The notes: generated by a model from the letters alone, not told the origin. A stretch of DNA of 64,000 nucleotides from Mesoplasma lactucae ATCC 49193 (GCF_002441935.1 NZ_CP023668.1:773472-837471), one strand, 5' to 3'; shown: positions 37,314 to 47,220, counted from the first letter of the stretch. Numbers and translations are program-made.

Positions 37314-38247
37314 AATTTTCGATTTTTTTAAATTCTGCACAAAATAATAAAATAGCGCAATTAACAATGGCCAAAGTGAATTTATACATTGATATTCTAA
37401 GGAAATAGTTTGAATTTAATTGTATGTAAGTTTTCCAGAGATCTACCTCAGCAAATTTGGATACATCTCCAGGGTTTCACAGCGAATTATATACAGTGCA
37501 AGAGGCTGTTAAATCTCACTTTTCTTTTGAAATTACTTCATTTTTTAAATCCAGAGCTCTCAAATTATCATCTAAAGAAATTTTGGTAAGGTCAACTTTT
37601 TCTTTAGTATTTCATTTCTCTGTGTCTATTACTTCGCAAATTTCCACAACATCATTTTTACTTAAATAAGTAAAAATATTACTTTTATCCATCTTTTCAA
37701 ACAGATTTTCCTCTTCGATTTTTCATGCTTCATTAAATTCTGATACATCTTTAGCGATTTCTTTAGGTGTTCTCCTACTTACCTTATAGTGCGACATCAA
37801 ATTTCTCATAAATTTAATGAATTTAATTTTCTTTTTTTGATTTTCATTATTAAAAGATATTTTATAGTCATAGTTTCTTTCATTTCATTTCGCTATGTCA
37901 TATATAAGCCTTTCGATAAATTCTCAAGTTTGTTGACAAAATATTAAAAAATTATTTGTCTCTATTTCTTTCATTTCAGGAAAGAAACCTTGCGGTATAT
38001 TCGCAGATAAATTCGCTAATATACGAGTCATATTTTCAAGGTGATGATTTTTCAATATCAAATTCAATACACCTTCATAAATTTCTATTGCACAAAACAC
38101 ATCTCTATTTATCAAGTCTTCATTAATGCCATTTGTTTTTAAAAAGAAATCTGCAAAATCATAAAATCCTCGAACATTACCCATCATTTTTAATACTAAA
38201 AACATTTCTCCTTCATCATTTTCTTTTAGTCATGGTCTTTTCTTCAT
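37312..38247 (-). CDS. unknown protein with HEPN-like motif in R-M island
   Basis: 311-aa protein not recognised by family. It starts at ATG 38247 behind AGGGGAAA and stays open only with TGA as Trp. Residues 105-160 are strongly helical and contain FMRNLMSHYK, i.e. R148-N-x-x-x-H153, which matches the RxxxxH signature of HEPN RNases. A hydrophobic stretch occurs near 290-305 (TLAIVNCAILLFC). It is convergent with the AlwI-like gene and divergent from aminopeptidase copy 2. Its place in a restriction island makes an abortive-infection or toxin role plausible, but this is inference. Confidence 0.6.
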
Positions 38248-38324
38248 TTTAGTTTCCCCTTTTTAATTTTTGTATTTTAATTCTAACTCTATCAAATCTA
38301 AAAATAGGGTTCTTTTCATTAAAA

Positions 38325-38333
38325 TGCTATAAT
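38325..38333 (+). promoter_or_regulatory. extended -10 promoter of aminopeptidase copy 2
   Basis: TGCTATAAT, identical to the element before copy 1, 33 bases before the ATG at 38367. Confidence 0.6.
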
Positions 38334-38366
38334 TTCTTTAATAAAAAGAAGGGAAATAAATTAATA

Positions 38367-39734
38367 ATGATTACCTTAAATAATAAAGATAAAAATGAAT
38401 ATAAAGTTCAATATATTAATAATGATTTAGCAAATAATAATCCGTTAATTAAAGCTACAAAAACAAGTTATTTCTTAGATGATAAAGATAAAGTTATCTA
38501 TATCAAAGTTAAAGAAAACAAAGATAGAAGATTAGAACTAAAAAGAGCAATTTCAGAATTTGTGAAAGCAAATATCATGAATGTTGATATTGATTTAGAT
38601 TCTTTTATTAATGGTTATTGTGATGCTTACTATACATCAGAATTACTATTTAATGACATTGTAGAAACTATTGGTTACAACACTTATCAAGAATTAACTG
38701 ATAAAAAAGAAAATAAACCAAGTGTAGAATACAATTACAATCTTTTAACTTCATTAAACGGATTTGATGATGAATTTAAAAAAGAAATGATTAAAATTGA
38801 ATTTCAAAATTATGCAAGAACTTTACAAGATACTCCACCAAACATTGCAACCAGTGTTTGATTAGCACACCGTATTAAAGAAGATGCTAAAAAAATTCCT
38901 AACGTTAAAGTAACTGTTTTAGGAAAAAAAGAAGCAGAAAAACTAGGAATGGGATTATTCTTAGCTGTTAATGCTGGTTCAGAAATTGAACCACAAGTTG
39001 TCATTGTTGAATATAACAATGCTCCTGAAACTGATAAAACAGTTTTAGTTGGTAAAGGAATTACTTTTGATAGTGGTGGGTATAACTTAAAACCTGCTAG
39101 ATATCTAGAAGGAATGAAATTTGATATGAGTGGGGCTGCAATCATGATTTCAACTGTTTTTGCCTTAGCAAAAGCTGAGGTTAAAACTAATGTTGCTGCC
39201 ATTGGAATGTTTACTGATAACAGAATTGGTGGACATGCGATTTTAGCGGAATCAGTTGTTAAATCAATGAACGGATTAACTGTGCAAATTGATAACACTG
39301 ATGCTGAAGGAAGAATGGTTTTAGCTGACGGTATGACTTATGCAATCAGAGAATTACATGCTGATAAAATCATTGAAGCTTCAACTTTAACTGGAGCTAT
39401 TGTCGTTGCTCTTGGTCCTTGAATGAGTGCAGCATTTACTACAAGTGATGAAATGTGAGAACCATTAAAACAAGCACAAAGTTATTCAGATGAAAAAATC
39501 TGAAGAATGCCAATTATGCAAGAACATTTAGAAAAAATGCAAAAAACACCAATTGCAGATTTAACTAATGCTGAACCTGGATCTGATGCTGGTGCATCAA
39601 CTGCAGCTGCTTTCTTAAATGAATTTGCAGAAGGAAAACCATACATTCACTTAGATATCGCTGGAACTGCTGATAACACAAAACGCGGAACTGGTGTCAT
39701 GGTTAAAACCTTATTTGAATTGTTAAGTAAATAA
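38367..39734 (+). CDS. leucyl aminopeptidase, M17 family (copy 2)
   Basis: 455-aa paralogue of the gene at 32275. Catalytic and metal residues are kept: K230 and D235 in GKGITFDSGG, FDMSGAA, and D312, E314, R316 in NTDAEGR. The N-terminal 150 residues have diverged more than the C-terminal catalytic domain. Both copies share the extended -10 promoter and ribosome binding region, so this is an old tandem duplication later split by the R-M island. Both copies look functional. Confidence 0.92.
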
Positions 39735-39760
39735 TTTAACATTTATATTATTAAAATTAT

Positions 39761-39788
39761 AAAATTAAGACAATAGGTCTTAATTTTT
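39761..39788 (+). terminator. Rho-independent terminator
   Basis: AAAATTAAGAC and GTCTTAATTTT pair around AATAG, followed by T. Confidence 0.72.
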
Positions 39789-39810
39789 ATTTATACAAAA
39801 GAGGTGCTAT

Positions 39811-40482
39811 ATGCCTAAACAAACAATTTATATGTGAATTGACTTTACTTCACCATATTCATATTTAGCTTTCACTAATTTAAGAAAAGCAATTAGTGAT
39901 TTAAAAAGAAAAGATTTTAGAATTGATCCTAAAACTTTTCAAGTCTATCCAGACTTTAACCCAGAAAAACCAGAACAAACAAAAGCTTTTAAAAAGATTT
40001 CAACTGAAGAAAAGAAAGTTTTTGATTCAAGTACAGTTCATAAAATGGTTAAACAAGCTGGATTACGTTACGAATTTAAAAACATTATTCCGTTAAATAC
40101 TATTCATCCTCATAAGTTATTACAACTTGCAAAAACTTATGATGATAACTATGAAGTAGCCATTGATTTAGTAAAATTACTTTTCTTAAACTACTGAAGT
40201 AAGGGAAAAGATATTTCTAATCCAGATGAACTTTTAAAAATATCAAAAGCTGCTGGAATGACCGGAAATGATACTAGTCAAGTTTTTGAAGCAAGTAAAT
40301 ATCTAGAAATGGTTTTCTTAGATGAACAAGAAGGTTTAGATCACGATATTGAAGGAGTTCCTTTTATCATTTTCCCAAATGGAGAAATGGTTTCAGGAGT
40401 TGCTTCAATTGATCAATTTAAAAAAATAATTAAAGAAATTCCGGTTTTAGTAGAACCTGAAATTGAAATTATTGAAGAATAA
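39811..40482 (+). CDS. DsbA/FrnE-like thioredoxin-fold protein without CXXC
   Basis: 223-aa protein with the FrnE/DsbA layout: a first strand MWIDFTSPYSYLA, a helical insertion, and a late cis-Pro segment EGVPFIIFPNGEMVSG. The redox CXXC is replaced by SPYS, so it cannot do disulfide chemistry in the normal way. It may act as a 2-hydroxychromene-isomerase-like or binding protein. No signal peptide, so cytosolic. GAGGTG precedes the ATG. pepF follows after 17 bases, probably in one operon. Confidence 0.72.
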
Positions 40483-40499
40483 GAAAGAAGAGAGAAATT

Positions 40500-42314
40500 A
40501 TGAAAAGAACAGAAGCTACTAACCAATATAAATGAGATTTTTCTAATTTATATAAAAACGTTGATGAATGAAAAGCTGATTTAAATAAAATGGCTGAATT
40601 AGGGAAAAAAGAAGCCTCATTTAAAGGAAAACTAAAGAATAAGGATGATTTTAAAGCTTTCCAATTAAATGAAGAAGAAATGGCTAAAATTTCTACTAAA
40701 CTAATTGTTTATATTCATTTAGGAGATACTGACCAAACTAATACTTTATATCAAGAATTAGAAGGTTTATTAATGAATGTTTATCAACAAATTAATATTG
40801 AAACTGCTTGAGAAGCACCAGAACTTAAAGAAGTTGGTGAAGAAACAATTATGGGTTGAATTAATGAAGATAAAGACTTACAACCTTTTGCTTTAGAATA
40901 CAAAAACTTCTTTAAACAAGCAAAACACGTTCTATCAGCTCATGATGAAGAATTGCTTTCAAAAGTTGCTAGAAGTAGAGGAGCAATTTCTGGAATGTAT
41001 GATTCATTAGCTTTTGCTGATAATCAAGAACAAAAGATTGACTATAATGGTGTTGAAACTCCAGTTACTAGTTCATTCCAACTAAAAATTATGCAAGATT
41101 CAGACCCAGTAAACGATCAACAATTAAGATTACAAGTTAACCAATTAGCAAATAAAGGAATTATTGATAAGAAATATTCTTTTGCAAACGTTTATGAAGG
41201 AATTATGCAATCATCAACTGAATCAATTAACCTAAGAGGTTATGATTCAGTTTTACAAGCATCATTAGATGGAGATAATGTTCCTGTTGATGTTTATTTA
41301 AAACTTCTTGAAGTTGGTAAAAAATACATTAAACCGTTTGAAGATTTTAGTTTAATTACTAAAAAACATTTTAAATTAGATAAATATTATGCAACTGACC
41401 GTCAATTAAAATTAGTTGATGAATATACTGAAACTTATGATGTTGAAGAAGCACAAAACTTAATTAAAAAAGCTTTAAGTGTTTTAGGACCGGATTATTT
41501 GACAAAATTAGATAAAGCTTGAGGTCCAAATAGAATTGATTTCTATGAAGACACTAATAAAACATCTGGTGCTTATTCAACTGGTGGAAATGGTGTTGAA
41601 CCAATTATTTTAATGAACTGAGATGACAAATTAAACTCAGTTACAACCTTAGCTCATGAATCAGGTCACTCAGTTCATACTTTATTTGCTGATGAAGCAC
41701 AACCATACCCATTAGCAGATTATCCAATTATTCTAGCTGAAGTTGCTTCAACAGTTAATGAACACTTGCTATATGATTATTTAATTAATACAACAAGAGA
41801 TCGTGATGAAAAGATTTACTTACTACAACAAAGAATCTTTGATTTAGTATCAACCTTCTATCGTCAAATTCAATTTGCTGACTTTGAATATCGTGCTCAT
41901 AATTTAGTGCAACAAAATGTTCCTCAAACTGCAGAATCATTAGCTAAATTATTTAATGATACTCAAGCAGATTATGGTTATGGTGTTTTTGATAAACCAG
42001 AAAATACTGATGGTCAATATTCATGACCAAGAGTATCTCATTTCTTTCATTCACCATTCTATGTTTATAAATATGCAATTGATGTAACTGCAAGTTACAA
42101 ACTATATCAAGATGTTAAAAATGGACATCCTGAAATCTTAATTAATTTCTTAAAAGCAGGAGGTTCAAAAGATCCTTTAGACATTATGATGGATGCTGGA
42201 ATTGACTTTAATAAAGAAGAAACTTATATGCCATTAATTAATGCAATTAGTGACATGACTAAACAATTAGAAGAATTATTAAATGATAAAAATCCTTACC
42301 CACAAGCAAAATAA
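40500..42314 (+). CDS. pepF: oligoendopeptidase F
   Basis: 604-aa M3 family zinc metallopeptidase, cytosolic, degrading oligopeptides of about 7-17 residues. The zinc motif HESGH is at 386-390 in TLAHESGHSVHT, and the expected downstream Glu lies in ILAEVASTVNEHL. Length is normal. RBS GAAGAGAG. The last 32 bases overlap the next gene, whose ATG lies in another frame within the pepF end, so translation is coupled. Confidence 0.95.
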
Positions 42315-42960
42315 TAAAGCTCATGCTTATCTTGTTTCAAATGACGAAATCAAAGAAGCTGTTTTAATTGATGTAGCTAATGAAGAAGAAGCTATCTTAA
42401 AGTATTTAAAAGATAATGAATTAACATTAACTAATATTTTAATTACTCATGGTCATGCAACTCATATTAAAGGCTTAGATAAAGTAATTGATGCTAATCC
42501 TGATGTTAAAGTTTGAATCCATAGTGATGATCATGAATTAATTCATGATAGTAAAAAGAACTTATCAAATAAAACTGAACCATGAACAATGGAATTTAGA
42601 AAAAACATTAAGAACTTTACTAAAGAAAAATCTTTAACTATGAGTGGAATGCATGTCAAAATGAAGCCAAATCCAGGTCATAGCAGAGGTAGTTGCTTTT
42701 ATGACTTTAGTGACATTAAAGCCTTATTTACAGGTGATTATGTCTATATCAATAACAATGAAATTTGCTATGGAAATCATAAAATGCTTCAACCAGGAAC
42801 AAGTTATATAAAGTTTCGTAGAACCTTATTTAATATGGATGTTCGTTATATGGCTTATAAAATTTATCCAGGTCATTTTGATACACCAATCACAAATGAA
42901 CGCTTAGATAAACTTGATAAAGATTGATTTAAAAAGACAAAACAAAAGAGAAACCGTTAA
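42283..42960 (+). CDS. metallo-beta-lactamase fold hydrolase (glyoxalase II-like)
   Basis: 225-aa MBL-fold protein. The first metal motif reads THGHATH (H56, H58, H61), where the Asp normally preceding the last His is Thr (T60). Later ligands are present in NPGHSRGS, LFTGDYVY and YPGHFD. The loss of Asp would remove one ligand of the second zinc and may change activity from thioester hydrolysis. It starts inside the end of pepF and ends at a strong terminator. Confidence 0.82.
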
Positions 42961-42974
42961 GGTTTCTCTTTTTG
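42944..42974 (+). terminator. Rho-independent terminator between convergent genes
   Basis: AAAAGAGAAACC and GGTTTCTCTTTT pair around GTTAA. The left arm overlaps the end of the MBL gene. It can also serve the minus-strand HAD gene ending at 42982. Confidence 0.88.
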
Positions 42975-42981
42975 CATCCTA

Positions 42982-43857
42982 TTAAATTTCTTTTCCAGCT
43001 AATAATTCTTCTAGGTAGTAGCCAACTCCACCTTCGTTATTAGTTTTTCAAGTAATTCCATCAGCAACGGTTTTTAAAGCATCAGCTCCATTTAACATAG
43101 CAATTCCATAACCAACAGAAGTTAGCATGTTGTAGTCATTCATTTGATCTCCAAAAGCGATTACATCACGAATATCTTTGTTATAATATTGTGCTAAAAT
43201 TCCAGCTGCATTTCCTTTGTTTGCTAATTTATTAGTTAAAGAAATGATTGGTAACTCTTTGTTATCTCTTGTTACTCCATATAAAGTATCTGTTTGAATT
43301 TTAACAGTATCTTTATAGTCAGCTAAAGCACGAATCACATCGTTTTTAACTGAAGAATCTTTTAATTTTAAAACGATGTTATTTGCAGGTCCAACTCAAT
43401 CAGTTTTAGGATCTGCACAAACAAAGGCACCTGGTGCCATTTCGTTTAGATGGAAAAATCCTTCTAAATCTTCATCACGGTTTCTTAACATTGATTTGTC
43501 ATAGTATTCAGTCATAATGTTGACACATGATGCTTGAATAACATCATTATCAAGAATTTCTTTAATAATCTCATTTGAGATTGGGAAAAGAATTCTTTTA
43601 AATTCTCTAACTTTTGGATCATGAATATATGAACCATCGAAATTAGTAAGTAGGGTGTCTAGTCCTAATTCTTGGTATTGTTTTGCTGAGGCAATTCAAG
43701 GACGTCCTGTCACGATACATACTCTATGCCCATCTTTCATGGCTTGTTTTAAAACACTTAAGGTTTTTTCATGGATGGTTTCACCATCACTCATTAAAAT
43801 AGTTCCGTCTAAATCAACTAAGATTAAACGTTTTTTATTAACGTTGTATAGTTTAAT
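42982..43857 (-). CDS. Cof-type HAD-IIB family hydrolase
   Basis: 291-aa haloacid dehalogenase superfamily phosphatase. The nucleophile motif LVDLDGTI has D15 and D17, motif II is VTGRP, and the C-terminal GDQMNDYNML is the metal motif, with a cap of the IIB type between. No ATG, GTG or TTG fits the N-terminus. The frame is closed upstream by TAA at 43858-43860, and the best start is ATT at 43855-43857, about 8 bases after AGGGGA. Substrate, a sugar phosphate or nucleotide, is unknown. It is transcribed against the MBL gene. Confidence 0.88.
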
Positions 43858-44012
43858 TTAATAATCCCCTTTTTTCAAATACTTTATAATTTTAACTTAA
43901 AAACACTTATTGATTTAGTTTTTATGGCTATAAACACCTATAAATATCTTCTCGCTATAGAATAAGATAAAAACTATTACTTTGTCCCAAATATATTTTA
44001 AAAATATAGTAC

Positions 44013-44041
44013 TTACTTTTAGTTAGGATAAAGAATATAAT
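44013..44041 (+). promoter_or_regulatory. promoter of nitroreductase gene
   Basis: TTACTT, a 17-base spacer, TATAAT. TTACTTTT at 44013 has an inverted partner AAAAGTAA at 44062, flanking the presumed start, so a repressor site is possible. Confidence 0.5.
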
Positions 44042-44100
44042 AATTACATTACTAAAATAAAAGTAATCAAACTCAATTTATAGAATAGAGGAAAGATATT

Positions 44101-44751
44101 ATGGATGTAAAACAAGCTATCCAAACTAGAGTAACAACTAAAGAATATTTAAAAGGTAATGAAATTAGTGACAAGGATTTACAACAAATCATTGAAGCTG
44201 CTTGATTAGCCCCAACTTCAAATAACCTACAAGATAGTAGTGTAGTTATTTTAAAAAGTGAAAAAGCAAAACAAGCTTATCGTAAAGCTTTTCAAGACTT
44301 CAATAAAAAGATTGTTGATGATGCATCAGCTATCGTTTTATTTGTAGGAACTCCTTGAAAAATGCAAATCATAAATGATGGTCAAAGAATTAAAGATGTT
44401 GATCTTCATTACTATTTAAAAGATCCTGAACAACAACAATCAATGATTAACTTCTTATTTGATTATTATGGAAGAAAATCAGTTTTTGCAGACACTTTAG
44501 ATATTAGTGATACTGCCATTGCTTTTGCTTTTATGGCATTACAAGCAACAGAGTTAGGATGACAAACAACTCCAATGGGAGGATTTCATCAACCACTAAT
44601 TCATCAAATTGCTTTAGAACAAGGTGATATGATTGAAGGACAAAGAATTAATATGTCTATGGCTATTGGAAAAGCAAACCCTGATAGTGAAAGAAACAAA
44701 CATCATATTAGAATTCGTCAACCAAAAGAAAGCATGTTTAAAATTAAATAA
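44101..44751 (+). CDS. nitroreductase family protein
   Basis: 216-aa flavin-dependent NAD(P)H oxidoreductase of the NfnB/NfsB superfamily. It begins RVTTKEYLKG and has the FMN-binding AAWLAPTSNNLQ near residues 35-46, with a central segment DTAIAFAFMALQATELGWQT and a later GGFHQP. Such enzymes reduce nitroaromatics, quinones or flavins, and the natural substrate is not known. RBS AGAGGAAAG. It is preceded by a 240-base gap holding a good promoter and dyad symmetry. Confidence 0.85.
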
Positions 44752-44856
44752 TAATTTCTATAAATAAGAACTTTAAGAAGTTCTTATTTTTTCTTTTTAA
44801 GCTTATTTTGTATAATAAAGTTATTGAAAATAAAAGGAAGTCTATTAAGGTAGAAA

Positions 44857-45681
44857 ATGGAATATCAAGTTAAACCAAATCAAACTATTTACTATGAAGA
44901 ATATGGAGAAGGTAAACCTTTATTTATTCTTCATGGATTATGCGTTGATCATCATTATATGGTTGATGAATTTGAACAAGTTTTAAAAAATAGTTGCTAT
45001 AGAAGAATTTATCTTGATTTACCTGGAATGGGTAAATCATCTAGTTTTATAAGACCAACAAGTGATGAAATCTTAAATCAAGTTTTGCAAATGATTGATG
45101 ATTTATCAAATCATGAAGAATTCTATTTAGCAGGTCATAGTTATGGTGCCTATCTTGGTTTAGCAATTGCTTATCAAAGAGAAAGATTATGCAAAGGTTT
45201 ATTTGCAAATTCACCAGCAGTTTATGCTGATGAAAAGAAAAGATATCTTTCCCGCCATCATACAATTGGTGGAGATATTTCAACAATTAACTTTAATAAC
45301 AATACTAAAGCTTTTAATGAATACTTTTCAACCAACGTTTTAATCGATCAAGAAACTTGAGATAAATATGAAAAAGAAGTTTTAATTGGGACTAATAATT
45401 GTAATTTTGACTTTATTCATGATTTACAACATGATGGGTTTAAAGATTATGAATTAAGTTGTGAACGTGACTTAAGAATGAAAAAAGTTTCAACCCCATT
45501 ATTATTAGTTTCTGGAAAAGAAGATAATGTGGTTGGTTGAAAAGATCAAATGAGTTTAATGGATAATTGATTAAATGGTTCAATGATTCTATTAAGTAAA
45601 GCTGGCCACAATTTACAAATGGATCAACCAGAAGTTTATCAAGATATGATTAAAGATTTTTTCTTAAATAAATTGAATTAA
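44857..45681 (+). CDS. alpha/beta hydrolase
   Basis: 274-aa serine hydrolase. The oxyanion region LHGLCVDHH, the nucleophile elbow GHSYG (S95), an acid in VSGKEDNVVGW and the catalytic His in AGHN (H251) are in the usual order. No signal peptide. It could be a lipase, esterase or proline iminopeptidase-like enzyme; the exact class is not clear. The start ATG lies 16 bases after AAAAGGAAG, a wider gap than usual. Confidence 0.85.
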
Positions 45682-45747
45682 AATAATTAATTTTATTTAA
45701 TTGTTTTATTTTGATACAATTAAATAAATAAAAAAGGAGGTCAAATA

Positions 45748-45930
45748 ATGGCTAAAGAAAAAGAAGTTATTAAACCTTTATTACAAGATTATCGTCAAGA
45801 TAATCAACCATTAGAACAACAACCACTAGGTGATAGTGATTATGCTCAGAAAAAAGCACTAGATGGTGAACAAGTTCAATCAACAGATGATAGCAGTGAT
45901 GCACTTGGAAACGATGATGCATTAGATTAA
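45748..45930 (+). CDS. small acidic protein
   Basis: 60-aa, highly charged protein, Asp/Gln-rich towards the C-terminus (QSTDDSSDALGNDDALD). It is probably disordered. A very strong AAGGAGG stands 7 bases before the ATG and TACAAT-like promoter bases are upstream, so it is likely really expressed. No relatives recognised. Confidence 0.6.
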   Translation: MAKEKEVIKPLLQDYRQDNQPLEQQPLGDSDYAQKKALDGEQVQSTDDSSDALGNDDALD

Positions 45931-45932
45931 TA

Positions 45933-45980
45933 AAAAAAGAAAAGGAATCAATTTAAATTAGATTGTTTCCTTTTCTTTTA
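45933..45980. terminator. bidirectional terminator
   Basis: AAAAGAAAAGGAA...CAAT and ATTG.TTTCCTTTTCTTTT form a long stem with A and T runs on both sides, between convergent small genes. Confidence 0.75.
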
Positions 45981-46296
45981 GTTCGATTAATTGTTCAATT
46001 CTCTCAATTTCATTTGATTCATCCTTGAAACGTTGTAATTCTTTAATTAAAGCCATATAAGCTTTAATTGTTTTTAGTTTTTCTTTAGTGATTTCAACTC
46101 CAGAGAAATCTAATTTGTTTTCTTTAATTAGTTTAAAAATCAAAGCAACTAAGTCTTCACAATCGCGGTTTCAATAACGTTTATCTTCAAAGCCTTTTTT
46201 AGCATTATAAATTCATTGACGAATTTCTAAATACTTTGAATTATTTAACTTGTAAACGTATCTAATTTCTTTTTCTTTCATAAGTGTTTTATTCAT
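45958..46296 (-). CDS. hypothetical small helical protein
   Basis: 112-aa protein, Lys/Glu-rich and mostly helical. The start ATG (46294-46296) follows AGAAGG on the minus strand. The N-terminal 45 residues contain several aromatics (YVYKLNNSKYLEIRQWIY), and the C-terminal half looks like an amphipathic coiled coil. No family recognised. It ends at the terminator shared with the small acidic protein gene. Confidence 0.6.
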
Positions 46297-46363
46297 AACT
46301 TTTAACAACCTTCTTTTTAGGAAATTATATATAAAAATTTTTAGAAAGGTTTAAAAAAAGCAT

Positions 46364-46404
46364 AAAAAAATATGACCTAATCTCTCGGATGGGGTCATAT
46401 TTGC
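46364..46404 (-). terminator. terminator of cysteine-rich peptide gene
   Basis: On the minus strand AAATATGACC and GGTCATATTT pair around about 15 bases and are followed by a T run. It lies just beyond the stop codon at 46425. Confidence 0.7.
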
Positions 46405-46424
46405 CTTACTAATAACTAATAAAA

Positions 46425-46538
46425 TTAATTACAGCTAGGACAGTTGTCGCAAGACTTGGCACATGCGGCACATTTGCTGCATTTACCGTCTTTTTTACAT
46501 CCGTCATTTGCGGCGCATGTACAACGTTTTTCGCTCAT
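46425..46538 (-). CDS. cysteine-rich metallothionein-like peptide
   Basis: 37-aa peptide with nine Cys at positions 6, 8, 14, 20, 23, 26, 30, 33 and 36, in CxC and CxxC arrays (CSKCAACAK, CDNCPSC). There are no aromatics and many Lys and Ala. This matches the general pattern of metallothionein-type metal-binding peptides. It has a clean promoter (TTGGCA, 16-base spacer, TATACT), an AAGTGAT ribosome binding site and a terminator, so it is a genuine single-gene unit. Base composition is clearly less AT-rich than its neighbours. Exact family is not assigned. Confidence 0.7.
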   Translation of the reverse strand: MSEKRCTCAANDGCKKDGKCSKCAACAKSCDNCPSCN

Positions 46539-46571
46539 GATAATCACTTCGCTTTCTTTGTGCTTAAAAAG

Positions 46572-46599
46572 AGTATAGCACTTTAAAATTATGTGCCAA
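46572..46599 (-). promoter_or_regulatory. promoter of cysteine-rich peptide gene
   Basis: Read on the minus strand: TTGGCA, 16 bases, TATACT, about 34 bases before the ATG. It is one of the best -35/-10 matches in the window. Confidence 0.65.
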
Positions 46600-46621
46600 T
46601 AACTTTTTTAATTTCTAAAAA

Positions 46622-46684
46622 AAGAGGTTTTTTCTTAATTTGTAACTTTTCTAAATTAAGACTATTTCCGAGAAAAACCTTTAT
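46622..46684 (-). terminator. nested hairpin, probable terminator of HNH gene
   Basis: AGGTTTTT and AAAAACCT enclose a second pair TCTTAATTT and AAATTAAGA. On the minus strand the outer stem is followed by CTCTTTTTTT. It lies 22 bases after the HNH-gene stop. Confidence 0.6.
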
Positions 46685-46705
46685 TTTAAGCCTTTTTAGA
46701 AGATA

Positions 46706-47005
46706 TTATTTTTTTGCGTTAGCATCATCAATTTTTTGAGTGATGTGATCACAGAATAATAATTTTGGTTTTGTTTCGTTACATTTGTGGTGTACTGCAA
46801 CTAAGTTAGATGGAGTGTCATCTCTTTGTTTTCCATTGATGTGTTCTACATCTCAACCCATTGGGTTTTTACCATTTTGACAATATTCATAACGGTGTAA
46901 TTCTTGTCCACAAACTGGGCATTTACGAGTTTTATTAGGATCTTTTCCTTCGATTGTTGGAGCGTTATCTCAAGCTTCAGTGTAGTGTTCCATGTTCTTT
47001 GCCAT
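46706..47005 (-). CDS. small HNH nuclease-like protein
   Basis: 99-aa protein with a zinc-type HNH core: CPVC at 29-32, then WDVEHINGKQRDD with H55, N67 in TPSNL, and VAVHHKCN with H72/H73 and C75. This is the order of an HNH endonuclease of the McrA type. There is no second domain to give DNA specificity. It starts at ATG 47005 behind AGAAGGT. It might be a stand-alone nicking or restriction-associated nuclease, or a diverged non-catalytic form. Confidence 0.72.
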
Positions 47006-47158
47006 AGTAATTACCTTCTTTTCTTTGTTTCTTTTATTACTAATATTTTAATACTAACTTTTAGAAAGTGTTAGAGAATTTGAATTATTTCTGGTATTAA
47101 AAACAAATCTATTTTAAATTCCGCCATAATTAAAATAAAAATCTAGACACCAGAAAGG

Positions 47159-47220
47159 TTTCCAAAGTTTTGGAAAATATTTCCGTTTTTAGAGTAAGTT
47201 TTTGGAGAGAAACTCCAAAA
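47159..47220 (+). promoter_or_regulatory. palindromic region upstream of glp operon
   Basis: A perfect dyad TTTCCAAA-GT-TTTGGAAA (47159-47176) is followed by TTTTTGGAG-AGAAA-CTCCAAAA (47199-47220). TTGGAAAATAT occurs twice (47171 and 47224). It is a candidate operator or leader structure controlling glycerol genes. Confidence 0.5.

Noticed and set aside
32838..39298. Minus-strand ORFs inside both aminopeptidase genes (123 and 162 codons)
   Set aside because: They are similar to each other only because the sense strands are paralogous; the sense proteins carry the M17 motifs.
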